Assembly (NCBI GenBank): GCA_934565425.1
Contig: CAKTHW010000009.1
Coordinates: 1-31,875, forward strand
From: an uncultured Oscillospiraceae bacterium
GTDB lineage: Bacteria; Bacillota; Clostridia; Oscillospirales; Oscillospiraceae
Reading direction: 5' to 3'
Length of the DNA: 31,875 nucleotides
Positions 1 through 7,578 of this stretch are shown here, piece after piece. Below the pieces are notes generated by a model. That model saw nothing but the letters and a program-made list of their open reading frames with translations. It was not told the origin of the DNA and searched no databases. How positions within the stretch are numbered: position 1 is the stretch's first letter; each line of letters starts with the position of its first letter. Position numbers and translations under genes: made by a program.

Positions 1-887
1 AAGCTCAGGATGACGAAGAGCACGCTGACCCCGATGACCGCCGGGTAGCCGTACTTCCAGCTCAGCTCGGGCATCCCCTGAAAGTTCATCCCGTACCAGC
101 CCACCAGCAGGGAGAGGGGGAGGAAGATGGTGGTGACGATGGTGAGGATCTGCATGATGTGGTTCTGGCGGATGCCGATCTCCGCCTGGAACATATTCTG
201 GATCTGGGCGCAATACTCCCGCAATAACTGGGACTCCTCCCGCAGGCGGATGACCCGATCCTCGAACATCTGGAACAGCATCGCCTCTTCCTGGGAGAAG
301 AAGCGGTTGTCGTTCTTGCGCAGCTCACAGGCCACGTCGTCCAGCTGGGCGTAGTAGCGGAACCATGCGGTGGACTCCTTCCGCAGGGCGGTCATGGGGG
401 CGGTGAACTCCTTGAGCTGGTTGTTCAGCACCTGATCCTCCAGCGCCTGGGCACGGTCCTCGATCTCCTCCAGGTGGTGCAGGTCCCGGGCGATGAGCTG
501 GTTGAAGAAGGCGTACACGAACCGGCCCACGCTGCCCTTCATTGGTCGCTTCTCCCGGGCGATGTGCCGGAGCAGACCGGGCACCGTGTCCCCGTCGTCC
601 ACCAGCACCACCCGGTTCTGGGCGACCAGGTAGCCGTAGGTGGTGCGTACTTCATCTTTCCCCTGCCGGGGCAGGGCCAGGGTGCCGGACAGGCAGTCCC
701 ACCGCACGTCCGCCTTGCACACCTTGGCGTCCTGGGCGGAGGGGGTGTGGAGCAGGACGGTCTCCAGACCGGGCAGGGTGGGGTGGTGATCCAACTCCGC
801 CGACGTCAGCAGCACCACCGCTGGGGTCTCCGGCTGGGGCGGGTGGTCGGTGTGGGTCAGGGTCTCCTGGATGGTGTACCAATGCAT
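1..887 (-). CDS. corA: CorA-family divalent cation transporter (3' end outside window)
   Basis: This is probably a membrane channel for Mg2+ (or Co2+/Ni2+) of the CorA family, which works as a pentamer. About 295 residues are visible, reading inward from an ATG at 887. The N-terminal part is a soluble domain, followed by a long charged helical stretch. Near the C-terminus comes a hydrophobic helix (TTIFLPLSLLVGWYGMNF) ending in the family-defining YGMNF signature, and then the start of the second membrane helix. Only the last few residues are missing, cut off by the window start. The start is supported by an AGGAGGG ribosome site 7 bases upstream (895-901). The gene is divergent from the Ig-like protein gene. 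The family call is firm because of the GMN motif; the ion is not determined by sequence. Confidence 0.9.
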   Translation of the reverse strand, partial: MHWYTIQETLTHTDHPPQPETPAVVLLTSAELDHHPTLPGLETVLLHTPSAQDAKVCKADVRWDCLSGTLALPRQGKDEVRTTYGYLVAQNRVVLVDDGDTVPGLLRHIAREKRPMKGSVGRFVYAFFNQLIARDLHHLEEIEDRAQALEDQVLNNQLKEFTAPMTALRKESTAWFRYYAQLDDVACELRKNDNRFFSQEEAMLFQMFEDRVIRLREESQLLREYCAQIQNMFQAEIGIRQNHIMQILTIVTTIFLPLSLLVGWYGMNFQGMPELSWKYGYPAVIGVSVLFVILS

Positions 888-918
888 TGCGCGTCCCTCC
901 TGTGGGTGTTTTTCCCCC

Positions 919-946
919 ATTGTACCACGCCGGGCGGAAAACGCAA
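919..946 (-). promoter_or_regulatory. Putative sigma-A promoter of the corA-like gene
   Basis: On the minus strand TTGCGT (946-941) lies 16 bases before TACAAT (924-919). Transcription would begin near 912, giving a leader of about 25 bases that includes the AGGAGGG ribosome site. It lies back to back with the promoter of the divergent gene. Confidence 0.5.
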
Positions 947-967
947 CCGCTGGAAAAATGCGGCCGA

Positions 968-997
968 TTGAACAAGAGGTGTCAAATGTGCTATAAT
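968..997 (+). promoter_or_regulatory. Putative sigma-A promoter of the Ig-like protein/cca operon
   Basis: TTGAAC (968-973) and a perfect TATAAT (992-997) are separated by 18 bases. An in-frame ATG at 996 overlaps the -10 box and so cannot be in the message; this places the real start of the downstream gene at 1047. Confidence 0.65.
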
Positions 998-1046
998 GGA
1001 CGGAAATACGACCCAAATTTCGACTTTCAGACAGAGTGAGGCGCAT

Positions 1047-2153
1047 ATGAAACAGAGAAAGAGCATCCTCATCGTGGTGGCCGTCCTGGTGGTGATCCTG
1101 CTGGGTCTGGGCGGGTGGTTCCTGCTCAGCGACCGGCAGCCGCCGGAGCTGACCACGGTGGCGACCTATCAGGTGGAGTGCGGCAAGGCGGTCACGGTGG
1201 AAGAGCTGGTGGCGCGGGTGGCGGATCGGAGCAGCTTTGAACTGACCCTCTCCGGCGACGGCGACCTGTCCCAGGACGGCAAGAGCATCACCTTCCGCAA
1301 GACCGGCACCTTCCCCGTCACCGTGGAGGCGGTGGACGCCAAGGGCAACCGCACCCAAGAGACGGTGACGGTGACGGCAGAGGACAAGACGCCGCCGGAG
1401 CTGACGGTGAAGACCATCAAGACCACGGTGGGCAAGGACATCGACTACAAAAAGGCCATCAAAGCGGTGGACGCCGTGGACGGCGACCTGACCGACGCGG
1501 TGGAGGTCAGCGACATCTATGTGAACCACAAGCAGGTGGGCAGCTACACCGCCATCTACACCGTCACCGACCAGGCAGGCAACCGGGCAGAGGCGCGGGG
1601 GCTGGTCATCGTCAACCCGGTGAAGGCGAACAAAATCCAGCTCAGCAGCAAAGAGCTCTACTTAAACGGCAACCAGTACGCCACCGTCACCCCCACCGTC
1701 ACCCCCAAGACCTGGGCGGGCACGGTGGAGTGGACGTCCAGCGACCCCAACGTGGCCACGGTCTCCGACGGGCTGGTGACCTGGGTGGCGCCGGGGAAGT
1801 GTACCATCACGGCCAAGGCGGACAAGCAGAAGGCGACTTGTACGGTCTCCTGCGGCGGCGTCACCGCCTCCTCCGTCCGGCTGGATCGCTCCAGCGTGAC
1901 CTTGGAGGTGGGCGCGATGACCATCTTGCAGGCGGAGACGTCGCCCACCAACTGGAGTGGGAACGTGACCTGGAAGAGCTCCAAGCCCAAGGTGGCCAAG
2001 GTGAAGGACGGCGTGGTCACCGCCCTGAAACCGGGCAAATGCAAGATCACCGTCCAGGCCGGGGACGTGAAGGCGGTGTGCACCGTCACCTGCACTGAGA
2101 AGAGCCTGGGGACGGAGTGGAAGGAGTGGTGGCATGATGTCACGGAGCACTGA
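1047..2153 (+). CDS. Membrane-anchored protein with DUF5011-like and BIG2 Ig-like domains
   Basis: The product is a 368-residue envelope protein of unknown function. Residues 6-27 form one hydrophobic helix after a basic KQRK start, with no lipobox or obvious cleavage site, so it is likely a membrane anchor with the rest outside the cell. Four beta-sandwich modules follow: a degenerate Ig-like unit (about 32-112), a DUF5011-like unit (115-190, with VDGDLTDAV and YTVTDQAGNRA), and two BIG2 units (195-269 and 275-349). The two BIG2 units share a WxSSxPxVAxV...DGxVT...PGKC pattern, and each carries three cysteines at matching places (252/265/269 and 332/345/349). A Trp-rich tail ends the protein. 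The last 20 bases overlap cca, so translation of the two is probably coupled. Such modules usually mediate adhesion or scaffolding, but nothing here shows a ligand. Confidence 0.85.
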   Translation: MKQRKSILIVVAVLVVILLGLGGWFLLSDRQPPELTTVATYQVECGKAVTVEELVARVADRSSFELTLSGDGDLSQDGKSITFRKTGTFPVTVEAVDAKGNRTQETVTVTAEDKTPPELTVKTIKTTVGKDIDYKKAIKAVDAVDGDLTDAVEVSDIYVNHKQVGSYTAIYTVTDQAGNRAEARGLVIVNPVKANKIQLSSKELYLNGNQYATVTPTVTPKTWAGTVEWTSSDPNVATVSDGLVTWVAPGKCTITAKADKQKATCTVSCGGVTASSVRLDRSSVTLEVGAMTILQAETSPTNWSGNVTWKSSKPKVAKVKDGVVTALKPGKCKITVQAGDVKAVCTVTCTEKSLGTEWKEWWHDVTEH

Positions 2154-3501
2154 CCTGTCCGCCGTCCGACTGCCCCAACCGGTGGCGGACATCCTGCGAC
2201 AGCTGAACCGGGCGGGCCACGAAGCCTACGTGGTGGGCGGCTGCGTCCGGGACGCCCTGCTGGGGCGGGAGCCTCATGACTGGGACATCTGCACGTCGGC
2301 GCTGCCGGAGCAGGTCATCGCCAGCTTCCCGGCGCACAACGTGTACAAGACCGGCATCCAGCACGGCACGGTATTGCTGCGCTGGGAGGGGGAGGGGTAC
2401 GAGATCACCACCTTCCGGACGGAGGGGGGCTACAGCGACCACCGGCACCCGGATGCGGTGCGCTTTGTGAGCAACATCAAAGAGGACCTGGCGCGACGGG
2501 ATTTCACCATCAACGCCATGGCCTACCACCCGGACACCGGCGTGGTGGACTGGTTCGGCGGCCAGGAGGATTTAAAAAGCGGCCTCATCCGCTGCGTGGG
2601 CGTGCCGGAGGAGCGGTTCCGGGAGGACGGTCTGCGTATTTTGCGGGCCCTGCGCTTTGGGGCGCGGTACGGGTTCCCCATCGAGGAGGAGACCGCTCAG
2701 GCGCTGCACCGGTGCAAACATCTGCTGGACTACATCGCGAAAGAACGCATCTTCTCCGAGCTGAAGGGCATCCTCGTGGGCGACGGCATGGCCGACCTGC
2801 TCCGCACCCACCGGGACATTCTGACCGTCTTTTTGCCGGAGCTTGCCCCTATGTTCGATTTCGACCAGAAGAACCCCCACCACTGCTATGACGTCTGGGA
2901 GCACACCCTCCACGCCATGGCCAACATCGCCCCCGACCCCACCTTGCGCCTGGCCATGCTCTTCCACGACATGGGCAAACCGGCCACCTTCACCCTGGAC
3001 GAGCAGGGCGAAGGCCACTGCAACGGCCACAGCGCCGTCAGCGCCCAGATGGCGCGGGAGATCCTGACCCGCCTCCGGTGCGACCGGGAGACGTCAGACG
3101 CGGTGGTGACCCTGGTGGCGTGGCACGACCGGGTGCGGCAGTTCAATCGTCGTTCCACCCTGCGGCTGTTGGAGCAGCTGGGAGAGGAACGCCTGCGGCA
3201 GCTGCTGTTGGTGGCGGAGGCGGACATCAAAGCCCAAGCGCCGGAGACGGTGCCGGGGAAGATGGAGCAGCTGCTGGTGGGCTATGCCATGGTGGACGCC
3301 CTCCGGGCGACGGATGCCTGTTTCCAACGGCGGGATCTGGCCATCGGCGGACGGGACCTCATCGCCCTGGGCATGAAGCCTGGCGTGCCCATGGGAGCGT
3401 TACTCGAACAGCTGTTCCAGGATGTGCTGGACGGGACGCTGGACAACACCAGAGAAACCCTGCTGGCGGAAGCGGAAAACCGCTTGGCCGGTGGGAAATG
3501 A
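2134..3501 (+). CDS. cca: CCA-adding tRNA nucleotidyltransferase with HD domain
   Basis: This cytosolic enzyme adds or repairs the 3' CCA end of tRNAs using CTP and ATP. The 455 residues show the class II nucleotidyltransferase motifs in order: GGCVRD (35-40), the metal-binding DWD (49-51), RRDFTINAMA (121-130), and the base-selecting EDGLR (164-168) followed by ILRALRFGARYGF. A C-terminal HD phosphohydrolase-type domain includes HTLH (257-260) and FHDMGKP (277-283); in relatives it gives 2',3'-cyclic phosphodiesterase or phosphatase activity. The ATG at 2134 has AAGGAG 7 bases upstream and lies inside the end of the Ig-like gene; a second ATG follows directly at 2137. No partner A-adding enzyme is visible, so it probably adds all three bases. 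A bidirectional hairpin terminator follows. Confidence 0.95.
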   Translation: MMSRSTDLSAVRLPQPVADILRQLNRAGHEAYVVGGCVRDALLGREPHDWDICTSALPEQVIASFPAHNVYKTGIQHGTVLLRWEGEGYEITTFRTEGGYSDHRHPDAVRFVSNIKEDLARRDFTINAMAYHPDTGVVDWFGGQEDLKSGLIRCVGVPEERFREDGLRILRALRFGARYGFPIEEETAQALHRCKHLLDYIAKERIFSELKGILVGDGMADLLRTHRDILTVFLPELAPMFDFDQKNPHHCYDVWEHTLHAMANIAPDPTLRLAMLFHDMGKPATFTLDEQGEGHCNGHSAVSAQMAREILTRLRCDRETSDAVVTLVAWHDRVRQFNRRSTLRLLEQLGEERLRQLLLVAEADIKAQAPETVPGKMEQLLVGYAMVDALRATDACFQRRDLAIGGRDLIALGMKPGVPMGALLEQLFQDVLDGTLDNTRETLLAEAENRLAGGK

Positions 3502-3504
3502 GCG

Positions 3505-3556
3505 ACAAAAAACGCATCCATAGGAGCGGATTCCTACGGATGCGTTTCTTTTTTCG
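3505..3556. terminator. Bidirectional intrinsic terminator between cca and the acetyltransferase
   Basis: AACGCATCCATAGGA (3511-3525) pairs with TCCTACGGATGCGTT (3532-3546) apart from one A/C mismatch. A-rich sequence lies on the left and TTTCTTTTTT on the right, so both converging genes can use it. Confidence 0.85.
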
Positions 3557-3557
3557 G

Positions 3558-4061
3558 TCAGAGGGGCTTCTGATAGAAGCAGTCCATGGTGCCGTGGAGC
3601 ACCCAGTCGGGTTTGGGCATGGCCAGGAACCCCAACCGCTCATACAGGCCGATGGCAGCCTCCAGGGAGGAGTGGGTCTCCAGGTAGAGGCGGGCGTAGC
3701 CGGCCTGTCGGGCGAAGGACTCGGCCTGCTCCATCAGAAGGCGACCCAGCCCACGTCCCTTGGCCCGGTCGGACAGGTAGAGTTTTTGAATCTCTCCCGC
3801 GCCTTCCCACACGGCGAACTCCGCAACGCCTACGCCGCCCAGCACCTGTCCGGTCTCGTCCTCTGCGATGAGATAGAGGCGCTGTTCCGGTTTGGCGTGG
3901 TAATACTGGCTCAGATGATCCAGCTCCGGGTCGAAATAGGCTGTGCCAGGGATGTCCAGGTGACGTTCCTCCAGGTTGGCACGGATGATGGCTGCGATGC
4001 GGGGGTCGTCCTCAGGGGTGATGGGACGGATGCGGGTGTCCGTCTTGGGCATGGCGGTCAT
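3558..4061 (-). CDS. GNAT-family N-acetyltransferase
   Basis: The protein is about 167 residues and probably transfers an acetyl group from acetyl-CoA to a small molecule or protein N-terminus; the substrate is unknown. It has the GNAT fold order: an N-terminal RIRPITPEDDPRIAAII helix-strand, a central strand pair (LGGVGVAEFAVWE then EIQKLYLSDRAKGRGLG), and a C-terminal LYERLGF motif. RAKGRGLGRLLM is the acetyl-CoA pyrophosphate-binding loop (Q/R-x-x-G-x-G). The ATG at 4061 forms an ATGA overlap with the stop of the upstream nitrilase-family gene, so the two are co-translated. In-frame ATGs at 4070 and 4052 are alternatives. It ends beside the shared terminator. Confidence 0.88.
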   Translation of the reverse strand: MTAMPKTDTRIRPITPEDDPRIAAIIRANLEERHLDIPGTAYFDPELDHLSQYYHAKPEQRLYLIAEDETGQVLGGVGVAEFAVWEGAGEIQKLYLSDRAKGRGLGRLLMEQAESFARQAGYARLYLETHSSLEAAIGLYERLGFLAMPKPDWVLHGTMDCFYQKPL

Positions 4062-4873
4062 TTGAGCCACTTCAGCTCGTACAGGTCATCCCGACGGGCA
4101 GGGAAGAGGGGGAGCTGGTTGCGGGCGTCCTGGAGCTTGGCGAAGTCCATCTGCACCAAGAGCATCTCCGGGTCATAGTCTGCCTCAGCCAGCACTTCGC
4201 CCCAGGGGGAGCAGGCCAGGGAGTGGCCGTAGGCGATGTAGCCCTTCTCGTTCCGGGCGGGACAGACGCCGGCGGTGAACAGCTGGGCGTCCATGGCACG
4301 GCTGCGCAGGAGCAGCTCCCAGTGGGCGGAGCCGGTGGCCAGGCTGAAGGCTGCGGGGACGATGACCGCCTGGGCGCCTGCCTTGGACATCAGCAAAAAG
4401 AGCTCGGGGAACCGGATGTCGAAGCAGACGCAGACGCCAATCTTGCCGAACTCGGTGTCGAACAGGGTGAGCTGGTCGCCGGGGGAGAGGGTGGCGGACT
4501 CCTGGAAGTGGGGGCCGTCGTTGACGGCGGCGTCGAAGAGATGAATTTTGCGATGGCGCGCCACCTGGTTGCCCTCCCGGTCGAAGACGAAGCAGGTGTT
4601 GTACAGCTTCTCCCCGTCCAGCTCGGGGAAGGTGCCGCCCACCACCCAGATGTGGTTGGTACGGGCGGCGTCAGAAAGCGCCTGCCAGACCGGGCCGCCG
4701 GCGGGCTCGGAGTAGGGGCGGAAATACTTATGTTGATAGGGACAGCAGAACATCTCCGGCAATACCGCCAGGTCTGCCCCCTGTCCTGCCGCCGCGGCGA
4801 TCTGCGCCACAGCGTCTGCCACGTTCTGGGCTTTGTCCAGCACGGTGCGCATTTGGATCAGAGCAGTTTTCAT
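4058..4873 (-). CDS. Carbon-nitrogen hydrolase (nitrilase superfamily, omega-amidase-like)
   Basis: The 271-residue cytosolic enzyme probably hydrolyses an amide of a dicarboxylic acid, as omega-amidase/Nit2 relatives do; the true substrate cannot be read from the sequence. The Glu-Lys-Cys triad is complete: Glu40 in LAVLPEMF, Lys109 in RHRKIHLFD, and Cys150 in GVCVCFDIRFPE. The LFDAAVNDGPHFQES stretch and the RFPEL motif resemble the Nit2 branch. The start at 4873 (MKTALIQMR) is the usual family start and has AGAAAGGA upstream. An upstream in-frame ATG at 4960 would lie beyond the promoter and is rejected. The gene shares a message with the downstream GNAT gene. Confidence 0.9.
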   Translation of the reverse strand: MKTALIQMRTVLDKAQNVADAVAQIAAAAGQGADLAVLPEMFCCPYQHKYFRPYSEPAGGPVWQALSDAARTNHIWVVGGTFPELDGEKLYNTCFVFDREGNQVARHRKIHLFDAAVNDGPHFQESATLSPGDQLTLFDTEFGKIGVCVCFDIRFPELFLLMSKAGAQAVIVPAAFSLATGSAHWELLLRSRAMDAQLFTAGVCPARNEKGYIAYGHSLACSPWGEVLAEADYDPEMLLVQMDFAKLQDARNQLPLFPARRDDLYELKWLK

Positions 4874-4916
4874 GTCGATCGCGTCCTTTCTAACGGCGAA
4901 GGGTTGAGGATACCTT

Positions 4917-4945
4917 ATTATATCAGATTGCCCCCAGGGGCGCAA
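4917..4945 (-). promoter_or_regulatory. Putative sigma-A promoter of the nitrilase/GNAT operon
   Basis: On the minus strand TTGCGC (4945-4940), 17 bases, then a perfect TATAAT (4922-4917). It diverges from the ddl promoter 36 bases away. Confidence 0.55.
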
Positions 4946-4980
4946 TTCCATAGGGTGCAAATCCGGCGGACGGTTTCTGG

Positions 4981-5009
4981 TTGTATCGGGGCAGGAGTTG
5001 TGCTATACT
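4981..5009 (+). promoter_or_regulatory. Putative sigma-A promoter of the ddl-murF operon
   Basis: TTGTAT (4981-4986), a 17-base spacer and TATACT (5004-5009). The leader to the ddl ATG is about 48 bases. No other clear promoter was noticed in the short gaps down to 14304, so this may drive the whole seven-gene run. Confidence 0.55.
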
Positions 5010-5063
5010 GCAATATGTATGCGTATGTGTAAGTTTTTGACTGCAAATAAGGAGCGCAAAATA

Positions 5064-6119
5064 ATGAAGATTGTTGTATTGGCCGGTGGCCTCAGTGACG
5101 AACGGAACGTCTCCCTCTCTTCCGGCACCTTGATTACCGAGGCGCTGCGGAGAAAAGGGCATCGTGTGGCATTAGTGGATCTCTATATGGGCTTGGAAGG
5201 GTACGACGGTACCATGGAAGCCCTCTTTGACGCCCCCGTGCCCGAGGCTTGGAAGAAGGTCTCCCGCGAGGCACCGGATTTGAAGAAGATCAAAGCAGAA
5301 CGCCAGTGGCAGAGCGAGAGCTACTTCGGCGTAGGCGTGCTGGAGCTGTGCCAGCAGGCGGACATCGTGTTCCTGGCCCTCCACGGCAACTGCGGCGAGG
5401 ACGGCCGCGTCCAGGCCACCCTGGAAGCCTTCGGCATCCCCTTCACCGGGGCGAACTACCTGAGCAGCGCCATCGCCATGGATAAAGACCTGACCAAACG
5501 GCTGGTCGCTCCCCTGGGCATCCACACCCCCCAGTGGAAGCGGGTCACCTACACCCAGGGGGACATTCCCGCCCTGGTGAGCGAGACCGCCCTCCCCGTG
5601 GTGGTCAAACCCCTCATGGGCGGCTCCTCCATCGGCGTCTCCATCGCCCACGACCCGGCGGAGCTGACGGCGGCGTTGGAGCAGTGCCTGGACATGGGCA
5701 GCAGCACGGTGGTGCTGGAGCAGTACGTGTCCGGCCGGGAGATTCAGGTGGGGTACCTGGTGGATCGGGCGCTGCCCTCCATCGAGATCATCCCCAAGAG
5801 CGGGTTCTACGACTACGAGAACAAGTACCAGCCCGGTGCAGCGGAAGAAATTACGCCCGCACCTATCCCACCCGAGTGGGAAGCGCGGCTGGCACAGGAC
5901 ACCAAGACCGTCTTTGACGCCCTGGGGCTGTCCGTCTACTCCAGAGCGGACTTCATCGTGGACGAGAGCGGCACCCCCTGGTTCCTGGAGATCAACACCC
6001 TCCCCGGTATGACCCCCACCAGCCTGGTGCCTCAGGAGGCGGCGGTGGTGGGCATCAGCTACGACGAGCTGTGCGAGACCATCGTGAATGTCTCCATGAA
6101 GCTGCGCAAGCAGCAGTGA
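5064..6119 (+). CDS. ddl: D-alanine--D-alanine ligase
   Basis: The 351-residue cytosolic ATP-grasp enzyme joins two D-alanines into the dipeptide that MurF, encoded next, adds to the peptidoglycan precursor. Visible motifs are the N-terminal loop GLSDERNVSLSSG, the ligase signature LHGNCGEDGRVQATLE (from 106), the ATP-grasp loop KPLMGGSSIGVS, the omega loop FYDYENKY and the metal-binding EINTLPGMTPTSL. FYDYENKY keeps the tyrosine typical of true D-Ala-D-Ala ligases, which argues against a vancomycin-type D-Ala-D-Lac enzyme. An insertion of about 45 residues after position 45 makes it longer than E. coli DdlB. The ATG at 5064 has TAAGGAG upstream; an earlier in-frame ATG at 4998 overlaps the promoter and is rejected. 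Confidence 0.95.
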   Translation: MKIVVLAGGLSDERNVSLSSGTLITEALRRKGHRVALVDLYMGLEGYDGTMEALFDAPVPEAWKKVSREAPDLKKIKAERQWQSESYFGVGVLELCQQADIVFLALHGNCGEDGRVQATLEAFGIPFTGANYLSSAIAMDKDLTKRLVAPLGIHTPQWKRVTYTQGDIPALVSETALPVVVKPLMGGSSIGVSIAHDPAELTAALEQCLDMGSSTVVLEQYVSGREIQVGYLVDRALPSIEIIPKSGFYDYENKYQPGAAEEITPAPIPPEWEARLAQDTKTVFDALGLSVYSRADFIVDESGTPWFLEINTLPGMTPTSLVPQEAAVVGISYDELCETIVNVSMKLRKQQ

Positions 6120-6165
6120 CGGAACGCCCCGGTTGGGGACAGAGAGAAGGAAGGATTCAACAAGT

Positions 6166-7557
6166 ATGGAAGCAATGACATTGCGTGAGATTTTGCAGGC
6201 CACCGGCGGCACCCTGCTGGGCACTCTGGTGGACTTGGACACCCAGATCGGCTCGGTGGATACCGACAGCCGCGCCATGACCGAGGGTGCCCTGTTTGTC
6301 CCCCTGGTGGGCGAGCGGTTCGACGGCCACGCCTACATCGGCAAGTCCCTGGAAAATGGCGCCGTAGGCACCCTCACCGACCACGAGCTGGCAGACTATC
6401 GGCCGGATAAGTTCTACGTGCTGGTGCCGGACACCATGCTGGCCCTGGGCGACCTGGCGGCCTACTATCGCAGCAAGTTTGATGTCAAGATCATCGCCGT
6501 CACCGGCAGCGTGGGCAAGACCACCTGTAAGGATATGACCGCCGCCGTGCTGAGCCAGAAGTTCCGCACCCTCAAGACCGACGGCAACTTCAACAACAAC
6601 ATCGGCGTCCCCAAGACCCTCTTCCGCCTCAGCCGCGAGCATCAGGTGGCAGTGGTGGAGATGGGCATGAACCACGTGGGCGAGATCGACTACCTCACCC
6701 GCATCGCCCGCCCGGATGCCGCTATCATCACCAACATCGGCGACGCCCACATCGAGAACCTGGGCAGCCGGGAGAACACCCTGATGGCCAAAGCGGAGGT
6801 GTTCCACGGCATGAAGGAGAAGGGGCTGGCCATCCTGAACGGCGACGACCCCCTCCTGCGCAGCCTGGACGGGAAGCTGAACCAGTCCATCCTCTGGTAC
6901 GGCCAGAACGACGGCAACGACTACCAGTGCAAGGGTCTGGACGAGAACTTCAGCGACCACATGGTCATGGAGACCGTCACCCCCCACGGCACCTGGCAGC
7001 AGACCATCCCCGGCATCGGGCGCTACATGATCTACCCCACCCTGGCGGCAGCTGCCGTAGGGCAGTGGCTGGGGATGACCCAGGAGGAGATCGCGGAAGG
7101 CGTCCTGCACTTCGTCAACTCCAAGATGCGCATGGACACCGTCCGCTGCGGCGACGGCGTCACCGTCCTCAACGACACCTACAACGCCAACCCCCAGTCC
7201 ATGCGGGCGGCGCTGGAGGTGCTGTCCAAGTTCGACGGCGACTACAAGGTGGCTGTCCTGGGGGATATGCTGGAGCTGGGCGACCTGGGGCCTGCCCTCC
7301 ATGAGAGCGTGGGCAAATTCGTGGTCTCCTGCGGCATCGACTGCCTGGTGGCAGTGGGTACCCTGGCGGAGAACATCTACAACGCCGCCCAGGCGGGCGG
7401 CAAGGTGGAGTGCTACTATCGCCCCACCAAAGAGGAAGCAAAAGCAGTGCTGGATCAGGTCATCCGCAAGAACACCACCGTCCTCTGTAAGGCCTCCCGC
7501 GGGATGGCCATGGAGGAGCTGGTGGAGTATATCAAGGAGATCCGTCCAGAAGGATAA
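6166..7557 (+). CDS. murF: UDP-N-acetylmuramoyl-tripeptide--D-alanyl-D-alanine ligase
   Basis: MurF completes the cytosolic muropeptide by adding D-Ala-D-Ala to UDP-MurNAc-tripeptide with ATP. The 463 residues show the three Mur-ligase domains: an N-terminal UDP-binding part (VDTDSRAMTEGALFVPL), a central ATPase domain with P-loop GSVGKTT (114-120), and MGMNHVGEI. The C-terminal domain follows, with the conserved NDTYNANPQSM and VLGDMLELG. The gene lies 46 bases after ddl, whose product is its substrate, a common pairing. The ATG at 6166 has AAGGAAGG upstream (6147-6154); an ATG at 6175 is a less likely alternative, and an in-frame upstream ATG at 6133 lacks a good ribosome site. Confidence 0.95.
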   Translation: MEAMTLREILQATGGTLLGTLVDLDTQIGSVDTDSRAMTEGALFVPLVGERFDGHAYIGKSLENGAVGTLTDHELADYRPDKFYVLVPDTMLALGDLAAYYRSKFDVKIIAVTGSVGKTTCKDMTAAVLSQKFRTLKTDGNFNNNIGVPKTLFRLSREHQVAVVEMGMNHVGEIDYLTRIARPDAAIITNIGDAHIENLGSRENTLMAKAEVFHGMKEKGLAILNGDDPLLRSLDGKLNQSILWYGQNDGNDYQCKGLDENFSDHMVMETVTPHGTWQQTIPGIGRYMIYPTLAAAAVGQWLGMTQEEIAEGVLHFVNSKMRMDTVRCGDGVTVLNDTYNANPQSMRAALEVLSKFDGDYKVAVLGDMLELGDLGPALHESVGKFVVSCGIDCLVAVGTLAENIYNAAQAGGKVECYYRPTKEEAKAVLDQVIRKNTTVLCKASRGMAMEELVEYIKEIRPEG

Positions 7558-7578
7558 AGAGAAAGGGAGCAGGCGGCC

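Noticed and set aside
3078..4178. Plus-strand open frame of 366 codons
   Set aside because: Runs out of frame through cca, the terminator and antisense through GNAT and nitrilase genes.
5378..5407. Cys in the Ddl LHGNCGEDG loop as a sign of altered specificity
   Set aside because: This loop position varies in the family, and the specificity tyrosine segment FYDYENKY is intact.
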